DNA of 64,000 bases, from positions 124,001-188,000 of the forward strand of contig QLUR01000001.1 in NCBI GenBank assembly GCA_018725565.1, given 5' to 3'. This document shows, piece by piece, positions 53,071 through 61,918 of this stretch. The notes below the pieces were generated by a model that saw nothing but the letters and a program-made list of their open reading frames with translations, was not told the DNA's origin and searched no databases. Position 1 is the stretch's first letter, and each line of letters opens with the position of its first letter. A program made the position numbers and the translations under genes. The DNA comes from Bacillota bacterium (lineage in GTDB: Bacteria; Bacillota; Dethiobacteria; Dethiobacterales; Dethiobacteraceae).

Positions 53071-54076
53071 AAAAGAAGTCAGGGACCGGGCAAGGGAGAG
53101 GCTGAAGGGCTTTTGCCGGGTCTGCCCGAGTTGCGACGGACGGGCCTGCGCCGGGGAGGTGCCCGGCCTGGGTGGGGTGTTGACCGGCAGTTCCTTTGTC
53201 AACAATGTGGAAGCACTGTCTATGTACCATCTTAACATGCGGACCATTCACCAGGCGGGCGAACCGGATACTTCCCTTCATGTCTTCGGCAGGCTGTTCG
53301 GCACGCCGATTTTCGTGGCCCCGCTGACCGGCGCGTCCTACAACATGGGTGGGGCGCTGAGCGAACAGGAAATGATTACTTGCCTGGTTGACGGAGCAAA
53401 AGAGGCCGGCTCGTTTGCCTTTACAGGTGACGGGGCCGAGGAGGAAATTTTCGGTGCCGGGACAGCAGCGGTTAAACATGCTGCGGGCCTCGGTATTCCT
53501 ATTATTAAGCCGCGCTCCGTGGAGGCGATCATCGTCCGCCTGCGCCAGGCTGAGGAAAGCGGCGCTTTTGCGGTCGGCGTGGATATTGACGGGGCCGGTT
53601 TGGTGACTATGGACCTGAAGGGTCACCCTGTAGGGCCAAAAACTTTCTACCAGTTGCGGAATCTGGCCCAGTTGACGAGCCTGCCGTTTATCCTTAAAGG
53701 AATTATGACTGTCCAGGAGGCGGAAATGGCAGTAGAAATAGGTGCTGCGGCAATAGTTGTTTCCAACCACGGCGGACGGGTGCTTGACGGAACACCAGGG
53801 GTGGCGGAAGTGCTGCCGGAAATTGTGGAACGGGTTAAGGGGGAAATCTTTGTTTTCGCTGACGGTGGCATCCGCAACGGTATTGACGCCCTGAAAATGC
53901 TGGCGCTGGGAGCCAATGCCGTGCTGATCGGGCGTCCGGCACTGTGGGGAGCGTTTGGTGGCGAGGCAGGGGGTGTGCGCCTGCTGCTGGAGAAGATGAC
54001 GGCTCAGTTGCGGCACGGTATGCTGATGACCGGCTGCATCAATGTCAAGACTGTCGACCACCGTGTTATCTACTAA
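53063..54076 (+). CDS. FMN-dependent alpha-hydroxy-acid oxidizing protein with N-terminal Cys cluster
   Basis: A 337-residue TIM-barrel flavoprotein of the lactate/glycolate oxidase and type-2 IPP isomerase superfamily: VAPLTGASYNMGG, FILKGIMTV, VVSNHGGRVLDG (catalytic His), FADGGIRNGIDALKMLALGANAVLIGRP. The N-terminus carries Cys18-x2-Cys21-x2-Cys24-x4-Cys29, which could hold a metal or Fe-S site. ATG 53063 has AAGGGGG upstream. The acceptor and true substrate are unknown. Confidence 0.88.
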   Translation: MNEKEVRDRARERLKGFCRVCPSCDGRACAGEVPGLGGVLTGSSFVNNVEALSMYHLNMRTIHQAGEPDTSLHVFGRLFGTPIFVAPLTGASYNMGGALSEQEMITCLVDGAKEAGSFAFTGDGAEEEIFGAGTAAVKHAAGLGIPIIKPRSVEAIIVRLRQAEESGAFAVGVDIDGAGLVTMDLKGHPVGPKTFYQLRNLAQLTSLPFILKGIMTVQEAEMAVEIGAAAIVVSNHGGRVLDGTPGVAEVLPEIVERVKGEIFVFADGGIRNGIDALKMLALGANAVLIGRPALWGAFGGEAGGVRLLLEKMTAQLRHGMLMTGCINVKTVDHRVIY

Positions 54077-54077
54077 G

Positions 54078-54809
54078 ATGCGGTTAGCAGCCGACCTTCA
54101 TGTACACTCTCTTGCCAGCGGGCACGCTTTCAGCACGGTAGAGGAGATTGTCCGCGTCGCCCGGAAAAAAGGTTTGGAAATGCTGGCGTTAACCGATCAC
54201 GGTCCGGCGATGCCGGGAGGAGCGCATGAATATTACTTCGGTAACCTGCGCATTCTGCCCAGCCGCCTGCAGGGGGTGGAAATCCTGCGCGGTGTGGAGG
54301 CAAACGTGCTGGATGTGTATGGCAGGCTGGACCTGCCCGAGGGTTACCTGCAACGTCTTGACCTGGTGCTGGCCGGCCTGCATACGCCCTGCCTGCCTCC
54401 ATCGGACAAAGACTGCAATACGCTGGCTATGATCAATGCTCTGCGTAATCCGTATGTTGATATTGTTGTCCATCCGGGTAATCCTGAATTTCCTGTCGAC
54501 TTTGCAGAGGTGGTCCGGGTAGCAACGGCTGAGGGAAAGGCCCTGGAGCTGAACAACAGTTCTTTCCTGGTGCGGAAAGGCAGCTGGGAATTTTGCACAG
54601 AGGTGGCTCGCCTTGCCCGTCAGTTCGGCACCCTGGTTTCCATCGGCAGTGACGCACATTTTTCTGCAGACGTCGGTAATTTTGAACGGGCGGTTGAGCT
54701 TGCCCAGGCAGCAGGCATTTCGCAGGAGCAAGTGCTGAACAGCTCGGCTCAGCGGGTAAGTGAATTTCTGGCAGCCAGGGGGAAGAAACGCTTTGTGGAA
54801 AAAAGATGA
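54078..54809 (+). CDS. PHP-domain phosphoesterase (YcdX-like), first copy
   Basis: A 243-residue PHP protein with metal-binding motifs DLHVHS, DHGPAM, a Glu in GVEANVLD, HPGNPE and GSDAH, close to the YcdX-type phosphatases. ATG 54078 lies right after the preceding stop; no good ribosome site is visible. The 3' end overlaps the Crp-type regulator by 17 bases. A related but distinct PHP gene lies just beyond that regulator. Confidence 0.9.
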   Translation: MRLAADLHVHSLASGHAFSTVEEIVRVARKKGLEMLALTDHGPAMPGGAHEYYFGNLRILPSRLQGVEILRGVEANVLDVYGRLDLPEGYLQRLDLVLAGLHTPCLPPSDKDCNTLAMINALRNPYVDIVVHPGNPEFPVDFAEVVRVATAEGKALELNNSSFLVRKGSWEFCTEVARLARQFGTLVSIGSDAHFSADVGNFERAVELAQAAGISQEQVLNSSAQRVSEFLAARGKKRFVEKR

Positions 54810-55494
54810 GCCGGGACAGCAACGTCCGGAAGTCTTAAAGAAAGTACCTTTTTTTGAGGACCTGACGGACGCAGAATTGTCAATGATTGCAGCTGTAATG
54901 ACGGAAAAGGCTTTTGCCAGAAACGAACTGATTTTTCTGGAAGACGATCCGGGAGAAGGCATGTTTATTATCCGGCAGGGCAGGGTAAAGGTCAGCAAAT
55001 CCTCGGCTGACGGGCGGGAACAGATCTTGCATATCCTTAAAGAAGGGGACATTTTTGCCGAGGTGGTCCTTTTCGACCAGGGCGTGTACCCGGCTTCAGC
55101 GGAAGCGGTGGAGGAAACCCGTGTCTGGTTGCTGCGCAACGGGGACATGGAGGTGCTGTTGCAGAACCACCCGAAGCTGGCAGTGAAACTGCTGCGACTG
55201 ATGGGAAGAAGGCTGCGCCAGGCCCAGCTGCTGATCCGTGACCTGGCGCTGCACGACACCTGCGGGCGGCTGGCCGGGTTGCTGCTGCGTTTTGCCCGCC
55301 GGGAAGGGGAAAGAACAGAAAGGGGAATTGTACTGGACCTGGACCTGACTCGCCAGGAACTGGCCAGCATGATCGGCACCTCACGGGAAACAGTGGCTCG
55401 CATTTTAAGCCGTTTTCAGAGAGAAGGCCTCCTCGAGCTTGATAAACAAAAAATTGTTATCCGCGACGAACAGAAACTACGTGATTGGGCATAG
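54793..55494 (+). CDS. Crp/Fnr family transcription regulator
   Basis: A 233-residue regulator with an N-terminal cyclic-nucleotide-type effector domain (FFEDLTDAELSMIAAVMTEKAFARNELIFLEDDPGEGMFIIRQGRVKVSK) and a C-terminal winged helix (LTRQELASMIGTSRETVARILSRFQREGLLEL). No Fe-S Cys cluster of the FNR type is present, so it is Crp-like; the ligand is unknown. TTG 54793 follows GGGGGAAG. It is sandwiched between two PHP genes. Confidence 0.92.
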   Translation: MWKKDEPGQQRPEVLKKVPFFEDLTDAELSMIAAVMTEKAFARNELIFLEDDPGEGMFIIRQGRVKVSKSSADGREQILHILKEGDIFAEVVLFDQGVYPASAEAVEETRVWLLRNGDMEVLLQNHPKLAVKLLRLMGRRLRQAQLLIRDLALHDTCGRLAGLLLRFARREGERTERGIVLDLDLTRQELASMIGTSRETVARILSRFQREGLLELDKQKIVIRDEQKLRDWA

Positions 55495-55536
55495 TGGTTT
55501 TCGGGGCACACTGTTAAGGGGGGTGTGCCTGTTTTT

Positions 55537-56277
55537 ATGCGCATCACAGTTGACCTGCACACGCATACGGTGTACAGTCACGGACAGGGAACCATTGAGG
55601 ACAACGTACGCGCAGCGTACAGCCGCGGTCTGCGGGCTGTGGGTATCGCTGACCACGGCCCGGGTCATCTATTTATCGGTATCAAAGGATTGGCAGCGTT
55701 CCGGCGCATGCAACGGGAAATCGCAAAGACACGCCGGTTGTTTCCGGGGATGGAAATACTTTTGGGGGTAGAGGCTAATATTGTTGACCTGGACGGCACT
55801 ATTGACATTCCGCCTGCCTTCTTGCCGGAACTTGATTACCTGCTGGTCGGCTATCATAAGCTGGTCAGACCGCATAGTATTGCGGCGCTGAAAGTGGCGC
55901 TCCGCAATCTGTTCGCCGGCTGGACCGGTCAGTGTTCCGGCAGCCTGCGCCGCGGGAACACTGCTTCCCTGACGGCGGCAGTCCGGCGTTATCCGGTTGC
56001 CGCGGTTACCCATCCAGGACTGCAAATTGGGATTGATACCTATGAGTTGGCATTGGTTTGCGCCGAGTACGGGACAGCGCTGGAAATCAACAGCGCCTAT
56101 GCTGCGGAACAGGAAAATCATGTAAAAAAGGCGCTTCAGGCGGAAGTCAGTTTTTTGGTCAGCAGTGACGCACATTCTCCGGACAGGGTAGGTGATTTTG
56201 CAGAGGCGTTAGCGTTGATTGAACGCCTTAACATCCCCGTGGAACGTCTCCTGAACTGGGAGAACAGTTATAACTAA
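55537..56277 (+). CDS. PHP-domain phosphoesterase, second copy
   Basis: A 246-residue PHP protein: DLHTHTVYSHGQG, DHGPGH, GVEANIVDLDG, THPGL and SSDAHSPDRVGDF. It shares architecture with the PHP protein encoded 1.4 kb upstream, but identity is modest, so this is an old divergence or separate origin. ATG 55537 is used; AAGGGGGG lies 13 bases upstream, and GTG 55525 is the alternative. rapZ follows after 64 bases. Confidence 0.9.
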   Translation: MRITVDLHTHTVYSHGQGTIEDNVRAAYSRGLRAVGIADHGPGHLFIGIKGLAAFRRMQREIAKTRRLFPGMEILLGVEANIVDLDGTIDIPPAFLPELDYLLVGYHKLVRPHSIAALKVALRNLFAGWTGQCSGSLRRGNTASLTAAVRRYPVAAVTHPGLQIGIDTYELALVCAEYGTALEINSAYAAEQENHVKKALQAEVSFLVSSDAHSPDRVGDFAEALALIERLNIPVERLLNWENSYN

Positions 56278-56341
56278 GCAGGAAAACCCGGTTTGGAAGC
56301 GAAACATAAGGCAGAGCAGGGTTGAGTGCGGAGGGAAAAAG

Positions 56342-57208
56342 GTGGAAAATATTCGTTTTGTCATTATCACCGGCCTCTCGGGTGCCGGCAAGAGTCAGGC
56401 GATGCACAGCTTTGAAGATCTGGGCTACTTTTGCATTGACAACCTGCCGCCGTTGCTGATCCCTAAATTTGCTGAGGCGGTGGCGCAGTCGGACGGAAAA
56501 ATCAACCGGATCGCTCTTGTCTCAGACGTTCGCGGCGGCGAGTTTTTTGCCAGCCTGCTGGAGGCCCTGGACTTGCTGACTGAGGTAGGGTTGGACAGCG
56601 AGATTCTCTTCCTGGAAGCGGAAGACCAGGTTCTTATCCGCCGCTTTAAGGAAACGCGCCGCCGCCATCCTTTGGCTGCCCAGGGGAGCATTGCCGAGGG
56701 CATCAGGGAGGAGCGCCGCCTGCTTTCCGGCATCCGCGACCGGGCGGACAAAATAATAGATACATCCGAATTGTCTCCTCAGCAACTGAAGGAGGAAATC
56801 ACCTCCCTTTATACACCGGACGGGGAAAAGGACCGTATACTGATAACGCTGGTGGCCTTTGGCTTTAAATACGGTATTCCGCTGGACGCTGATCTGGTCT
56901 TTGATGTGCGCTTTCTGCCCAATCCCCACTATGTGGAACACCTCCGTCCGCTGACCGGTCTTGAAGAACCGGTAAAGGATTATGTCTGGAAATGGGCGAT
57001 TACGCATAAGTTTTATCAAAAGCTGTCCGACCTGCTCCAGTTTCTCGTTCCCTGTTACAGTAAAGAAGGCAAGCCGCAGCTGGTGATAGCTATCGGCTGT
57101 ACAGGCGGAAAACACCGGTCGGTGGTTATTGCGAATGAATTGGAAAAAATGTTCAAAGGAAAGAATTATAAGATTATCAGGGAATTACGTGACCTTGAAA
57201 AAGCCTGA
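56342..57208 (+). CDS. rapZ: RapZ/YvcJ nucleotide-binding protein
   Basis: P-loop protein; the E. coli homologue RapZ binds GlmZ RNA, and the Bacillus homologue YvcJ hydrolyses GTP. The 288-residue protein has GLSGAGKS at residues 11-18, DNLPP and the C-terminal GCTGGKHRSVVIANEL. GTG 56342 follows GGAGGG. It heads the conserved rapZ-yvcK-whiA trio. Confidence 0.95.
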   Translation: MENIRFVIITGLSGAGKSQAMHSFEDLGYFCIDNLPPLLIPKFAEAVAQSDGKINRIALVSDVRGGEFFASLLEALDLLTEVGLDSEILFLEAEDQVLIRRFKETRRRHPLAAQGSIAEGIREERRLLSGIRDRADKIIDTSELSPQQLKEEITSLYTPDGEKDRILITLVAFGFKYGIPLDADLVFDVRFLPNPHYVEHLRPLTGLEEPVKDYVWKWAITHKFYQKLSDLLQFLVPCYSKEGKPQLVIAIGCTGGKHRSVVIANELEKMFKGKNYKIIRELRDLEKA

Positions 57209-57227
57209 TCGGGAGAGCGGGGAAATC

Positions 57228-58286
57228 ATGGAAACTGACGGGTCCAGGTGGGAAAAAATGCAGATAGCAGCTATCGGGGGCGGAACCGGTCTCTCAATGC
57301 TGTTGCGCGGCTTAAAGAGCTATACGCCCAACTTGTCAGCCATCGTTAATGTAACGGATGACGGGGGCAGTTCAGGCTGGCTGCGTCAGAATATGAATAT
57401 GCTGCCTCCCGGAGATATCCGCAATTGCTTGGTGGCGTTGGCCGACACCGAGCCGTTGCTGGAAAAAATATTTCAGCACCGCTTTACCACCGGTGAGGGT
57501 CTGGAAGGCCATGCGTTCGGGAACCTTTTCCTGGCGGCCCTGACCGATCTGTTTGGCTTTGAGGAAGCGCTGGCTGCGGCGGCCAAAGTACTGGCTGTCA
57601 AAGGAAAGGTGTTGCCGGTTACACTGGACAAATTACAACTGGTGGCGGAATTCTGCGATGGCAGCCAGGTAACAGGCGAGAGTCGGATACCGGCAAAGCG
57701 CGGCAAAATTTCACGCCTGAGGCTTGAGCCGGCCAGCTCCCTGATTTATCCTGCGGCAAGGCAAGCTATTCTGGAAGCTGATTTGGTGGTTGTCGGACCG
57801 GGCAGTCTGTACACCAGCGTTTTGGCTAATCTCCTTGTTTCCGGCGTGGCGGAGACGATGCGGGAAACAAGGGCCTGTAAAGTATACGTCTGCAATTGTA
57901 TGACCCAGCCGGGGGAAACAGACGGTTATACCGCCGCCGACCACCTGCAGGTCATTGAGGAACATGTGGGTCCGGGGCTTTTTGATACAGTGATTGTCAA
58001 CTCCGATTTGGCAATTTCTCCCGGACTGCTGCACAAATACGCGCTGGAAGGAGCCGGTCCCGTGCCGGCCGACTTGCAGAGGTTGAATAAATTCCAGCTG
58101 AAGGTATTGCCCGCGGAGTTGATTTTTCAGGAAGAACTGGTCCGCCACGACCACGACCAATTGGCCAGGCTGCTGTTGTCCGCGGCGCAAGGTTGCGAGG
58201 AAAAGGAGCCTGTGTCTATCAGGAATAAAAAGAGGTATGCTGATGACGTATGCCCTGCAGGCCAAAAACGAACTGGTGCGGCATAA
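57228..58286 (+). CDS. yvcK: YvcK/GlgC-like gluconeogenesis factor (CofD-like)
   Basis: YvcK is a UDP-sugar-binding protein of the CofD-like family, required for growth on gluconeogenic carbon and linked to cell-wall synthesis. The 352-residue protein has IAAIGGGTGLSMLLRGLK, VTDDGGSSGWLR, PPGDIRNCLVAL, GHAFGNLFLAAL and GPGSLYTSVLANLL. ATG 57228 follows GAGCGGGGAAATC; longer frames overlap rapZ. Its C-terminal 44 bases overlap whiA. Confidence 0.95.
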   Translation: METDGSRWEKMQIAAIGGGTGLSMLLRGLKSYTPNLSAIVNVTDDGGSSGWLRQNMNMLPPGDIRNCLVALADTEPLLEKIFQHRFTTGEGLEGHAFGNLFLAALTDLFGFEEALAAAAKVLAVKGKVLPVTLDKLQLVAEFCDGSQVTGESRIPAKRGKISRLRLEPASSLIYPAARQAILEADLVVVGPGSLYTSVLANLLVSGVAETMRETRACKVYVCNCMTQPGETDGYTAADHLQVIEEHVGPGLFDTVIVNSDLAISPGLLHKYALEGAGPVPADLQRLNKFQLKVLPAELIFQEELVRHDHDQLARLLLSAAQGCEEKEPVSIRNKKRYADDVCPAGQKRTGAA

Positions 58287-59232
58287 TCTGGGCAATAATT
58301 GTTGCCGGCGTGCGGAGCTGACCGCGTTTATACATCTGGGAGGGAACCTACAACTTTCCGGGCGGAAGTTGTCGCTTAATGTAGTTACTTCCCATGCGGC
58401 GGTAGCGCGCCGTGTGTTCAGCTTATTCAGGCAAACCTTCAAACTTGCGGTTCCGGAGGTATTGGTCCGGAAAAAATTCCGGCTGCGAAAAAATAACGCG
58501 TACCTTGTACGCATTAACGATTCCCCTAAGCTCCGGGAATTGGTTGAGCAGCTTGGTTTGCTGCATGAGGACAAGACGACTGCGTTGCAGGCAGGCGATA
58601 GGTGTTGCCGGCGCTCTTACCTGCGAGCAGCTTTTTTAATTGCCGGCTCACTGTCTAACCCGGAAAATTCTTACCATTTGGAAATATACACTGACTACTT
58701 GCACCAGGCGGAGGAGCTGGCTGCCTTAATGCTGGCTTTTGGCTTAACTCCAAAAACAATCAAGCGAAAAAACGGTTTTCTGGTCTATCTGAAAGAAAGC
58801 GACCAGATAGGGGTATTTCTGAACATCATAGGCGCCCACACCACGCTGTTCGGGTTTGAAAACATCCGTATTCTGAAAAGTATGCGCAACCGGATCAACC
58901 GCCTGGTTAATTTCGAAACGGCAAACGTCAACAAAACGGTGGAAGCAGCACTGAAACAGATGGAGGCAATTCAGTATCTTTGCCGTCTGAGGGGACTGGC
59001 TTCTTTAACGCCGCCGCTCAGAAGCCTGGCCGAGTTGCGCCTGGCTCATCCTGAGGCCAGCTTGCAGGAACTGGGGGAAATGATGTCGCCACCGCTTGGC
59101 AAGTCGGGAGTAAACCACCGTATGCGGAAGTTGGTGAAAACGGCCGCCGCTTTAGCACATAAAGAAAGCGGCGGGCAGGATTCTGTCCGCCGCGGAGCGA
59201 ATCATAAAACAAAAGGGAAGCAACAGGGATAA
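58243..59232 (+). CDS. whiA: DNA-binding protein WhiA
   Basis: WhiA combines a degenerate LAGLIDADG homing-endonuclease-like domain with a C-terminal helix-turn-helix and affects division and sporulation. The 329-residue protein starts MTYALQAKNELV, has RRSYLRAAFLIAGSLSNPENSYHLEI and ends with the HTH ASLQELGEMMSPPLGKSGVNHRMRKL. ATG 58243 (AGAGG seven bases upstream) is chosen over ATG 58237. It overlaps yvcK. Confidence 0.96.
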   Translation: MTYALQAKNELVRHNLGNNCCRRAELTAFIHLGGNLQLSGRKLSLNVVTSHAAVARRVFSLFRQTFKLAVPEVLVRKKFRLRKNNAYLVRINDSPKLRELVEQLGLLHEDKTTALQAGDRCCRRSYLRAAFLIAGSLSNPENSYHLEIYTDYLHQAEELAALMLAFGLTPKTIKRKNGFLVYLKESDQIGVFLNIIGAHTTLFGFENIRILKSMRNRINRLVNFETANVNKTVEAALKQMEAIQYLCRLRGLASLTPPLRSLAELRLAHPEASLQELGEMMSPPLGKSGVNHRMRKLVKTAAALAHKESGGQDSVRRGANHKTKGKQQG

Positions 59233-59329
59233 GGTTCTGTTGGCTAACCGTGTCATTTTCGTGTTTCCCGGGTAATAAACTTTGGTAGACTTAAATAACG
59301 AACCAAAAAGCCGGAAGGGATTTTGCCTC

Positions 59330-60733
59330 ATGCGTATATCACAGGGCTGCAAACTCGAGCAGACCCAAAAGCTGTTTATGACGCTTAAGCTGCAGCAGGC
59401 CATCAGCCTGCTCCAGCTTTCTTCGCTTGAGCTGAATGACCTGATACATGAAGAACTGTTAAACAACCCTGTTTTGGAACTGGATGAAGACGAGGCGAAA
59501 GAGGAAGTCAGGGAGAACGGAGACGAAAGCCCTGACAAGGTGCAGGAAAAAGATGCGATAGATTGGGGGATGTATTTTCAGGAGGAAGGTTACGAACCGG
59601 GACCGGGAACGGGGAGGAGGGATACGGATGACGACGCCTCCTATGAAACTTTCCTTAGCCGGGAGATTTCCCTGCAGGAGCACCTGCTGCTGCAGTCAGG
59701 GTATTGCCGGCTGGCAGAAACAGAAAGAAAAGTGCTGGAGTTCCTGATCGGCAATATTGACCACAATGGTTATCTGATAGGCGAACTACAGGAGTTTGCT
59801 TCACTTCTGGGAGTGGATTACCGGGAGATGGAGCATGCGCTCCAGGTGCTCCAGCAGTTTGACCCTGCCGGAGTCGGGGCCAGGAATTTAAGGGAATGTT
59901 TGCTGCTGCAGCTGCGCGAGCGGGAGAATCCGCCTCCGCTGGCCCGTGTAATTATTGAAGTGTACCTTGAGGAGGTAGCCGCAAACCGCCATAAAAAAAT
60001 TGCCTTGGCCTTGCAGGCAGAGCTGTCCGAGGTTCAGGCGGCGGTCGATTTTATACGCACACTGGAACCGAAGCCGGGTCGCCTGGCGGGAATTGCGAGC
60101 GACGAGGTCCGCTATATCCACCCGGATGTTATCATCGAAAAAGTAGCCGGTGACTATTGTATCCTGGTCAACAAGTATACTGCTCCGAGACTGACAATAA
60201 ATCCTTATTACCGTTTTCTGCTGAGCCAGGGGGCCTGCGAAACATTAACCAGTTCTTTTATCAAAAGTCGCCTGGACTCAGCCCTTTGGCTGTTACGCAG
60301 CATTGAACAGCGCCGCCTGACGCTGTATAAGGTAGCAGAAGCGATTGTCAAGCTGCAGCGGCGTTTTTTTGATGAGGGGGTCAGGTGTTTGCAGCCGCTT
60401 GTCCTGCGCCAAATAGCTGATGAGATAGGAGTTCACGAGTCAACTGTCAGCCGGGCTACGGCTAACAAGTATGCGCAGACGCCCCGTGGTATCTTCCCTT
60501 TGAAATTTTTCTTCGCGTCCGGAATTGAGGGCCATGACGGAACGATTTCTTCGCAGGCAGTCAAAAGCCATCTTCTTGAAGTAATCAGCGCGGAAAACGT
60601 GTACTTCCCACTCAGCGACAAGCGGCTGACCGAGTTGCTGGCTGAACGGGGAATTGTCGTTTCCAGGCGGACGGTGGCTAAATACCGTGAAGAATTGGAC
60701 ATCCCTTCATCAGGCAGAAGAAAACGCCACTGA
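59330..60733 (+). CDS. rpoN: RNA polymerase sigma-54 factor RpoN
   Basis: Alternative sigma factor that needs AAA+ enhancer-binding proteins; none is encoded in the window. The 467-residue protein has the Gln/Leu-rich region I (KLEQTQKLFMTLKLQQAISLLQLSSLELNDLI), an acidic linker, the core-binding part, the HTH (ADEIGVHESTVSRATANKYAQTPRGIFPLKFFF) and the RpoN box SRRTVAKYREELDIPSS at the C-terminus. ATG 59330 follows GGAAGGGA. It sits just before gap, in the place where Bacillus has cggR. Confidence 0.96.
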   Translation: MRISQGCKLEQTQKLFMTLKLQQAISLLQLSSLELNDLIHEELLNNPVLELDEDEAKEEVRENGDESPDKVQEKDAIDWGMYFQEEGYEPGPGTGRRDTDDDASYETFLSREISLQEHLLLQSGYCRLAETERKVLEFLIGNIDHNGYLIGELQEFASLLGVDYREMEHALQVLQQFDPAGVGARNLRECLLLQLRERENPPPLARVIIEVYLEEVAANRHKKIALALQAELSEVQAAVDFIRTLEPKPGRLAGIASDEVRYIHPDVIIEKVAGDYCILVNKYTAPRLTINPYYRFLLSQGACETLTSSFIKSRLDSALWLLRSIEQRRLTLYKVAEAIVKLQRRFFDEGVRCLQPLVLRQIADEIGVHESTVSRATANKYAQTPRGIFPLKFFFASGIEGHDGTISSQAVKSHLLEVISAENVYFPLSDKRLTELLAERGIVVSRRTVAKYREELDIPSSGRRKRH

Positions 60734-60883
60734 TTGCACTGTAAATGTATATATGGAAGCTGCAGGAATTTTTATTCCGGCGCAGAATACATCATGGCGG
60801 CAGGACGCTGTATTTAAGCGGGCTTTCTGTTGTATTAGGGGGCAAATTATCAAAATAGACTTAAATTGTCTGGAGGTAGGGCA

Positions 60884-61900
60884 ATGAAAGTTAAACTAGG
60901 CGTAAACGGTTTTGGACGGATCGGGCGTGCCTGCATACGCGCATCGCTTGACCATCCCGGGGCGGAAGTGGTCGCCTTTAACAGCACTCGCGACCCGCAG
61001 TTCCTGGCTCACCTGCTAAAATATGATTCCGTTTACGGTCACTTGCCTTACGAAGTGAGAGCAGAAGGACAGACACTGGTCGTTAACGGCCGCAGGATGA
61101 CGATCTTGGCCGACCGGGACCCGGCTAAGCTAAACTGGGGGGCTTATGGCGCAGAAGTGGTGGTGGAAGCTACCGGGGCTTTCAAGGACGCGCAGGACGT
61201 TTCCGGCCAGTTAAGCGGAGCAGCGAAAAAAATGATTATTACCTCACCGGCCAAGGGAGTAGACACTACAATTGTCATGGGGGTTAATGAGAGTGCGTAC
61301 GACCCGGACAGGCACCACATTATTTCCAACGCCTCCTGCACCACCAACTGCCTGGCGCCCGTCTGCAAAGTGCTGGATGAGGAATTCACCTTTGTTAAAG
61401 GTTTAATGACCACGGTTCACGCGTATACTAACGATCAGAGAATCCTCGACCTGACGCATAAGGACTACCGCCGTGCCAGGGCGGCGGGACTGTCCATCAT
61501 CCCGACAACCACAGGCGCCGCCCGCGCCGTGTCTTTAGTCCTGCCCGGTATTGCAGGGAAAATTGACGGCTTTGCCTTGCGTGTTCCCACTCCGACAGTA
61601 TCGCTTGTTGACTTAGTCGCAGAGCTAGGCCAAGAGGTAACTGCCAAAGAAGTCAATGCTGCTTTTCGTCGTGCGGCTGACGGCCCGCTCCGCGGGATAC
61701 TCGGCGTTTCCGATGAACCGCTTGTTTCGGTGGACTATAAGGGCGACCCTCGTTCAAGCGTTGTGGATGCACTCTCCACAATGGTCGTAGCGGGCAACAT
61801 GGTAAAAGTTGTTGCCTGGTACGACAACGAGTGGGCTTATGCGCAGCGCGTCCTGGACCTGGCCGCCTATCTCGCGCGGCAAAAGGGCTGTAAGAAATAG
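60884..61900 (+). CDS. gap: Type I glyceraldehyde-3-phosphate dehydrogenase
   Basis: Glycolytic/gluconeogenic enzyme. The 338-residue protein has the NAD-binding GVNGFGRIGR, catalytic Cys152 in SNASCTTNCLAP and the TTVHAYTNDQ stretch. ATG 60884 follows GGAGGTAGG. The 150-base gap from rpoN is A+T-richer and may hold the promoter of the glycolytic operon, but no site I would call firmly. pgk, tpiA and gpmI follow. Confidence 0.97.
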   Translation: MKVKLGVNGFGRIGRACIRASLDHPGAEVVAFNSTRDPQFLAHLLKYDSVYGHLPYEVRAEGQTLVVNGRRMTILADRDPAKLNWGAYGAEVVVEATGAFKDAQDVSGQLSGAAKKMIITSPAKGVDTTIVMGVNESAYDPDRHHIISNASCTTNCLAPVCKVLDEEFTFVKGLMTTVHAYTNDQRILDLTHKDYRRARAAGLSIIPTTTGAARAVSLVLPGIAGKIDGFALRVPTPTVSLVDLVAELGQEVTAKEVNAAFRRAADGPLRGILGVSDEPLVSVDYKGDPRSSVVDALSTMVVAGNMVKVVAWYDNEWAYAQRVLDLAAYLARQKGCKK

Positions 61901-61918
61901 TACGGGGGGGGGTTGTAA

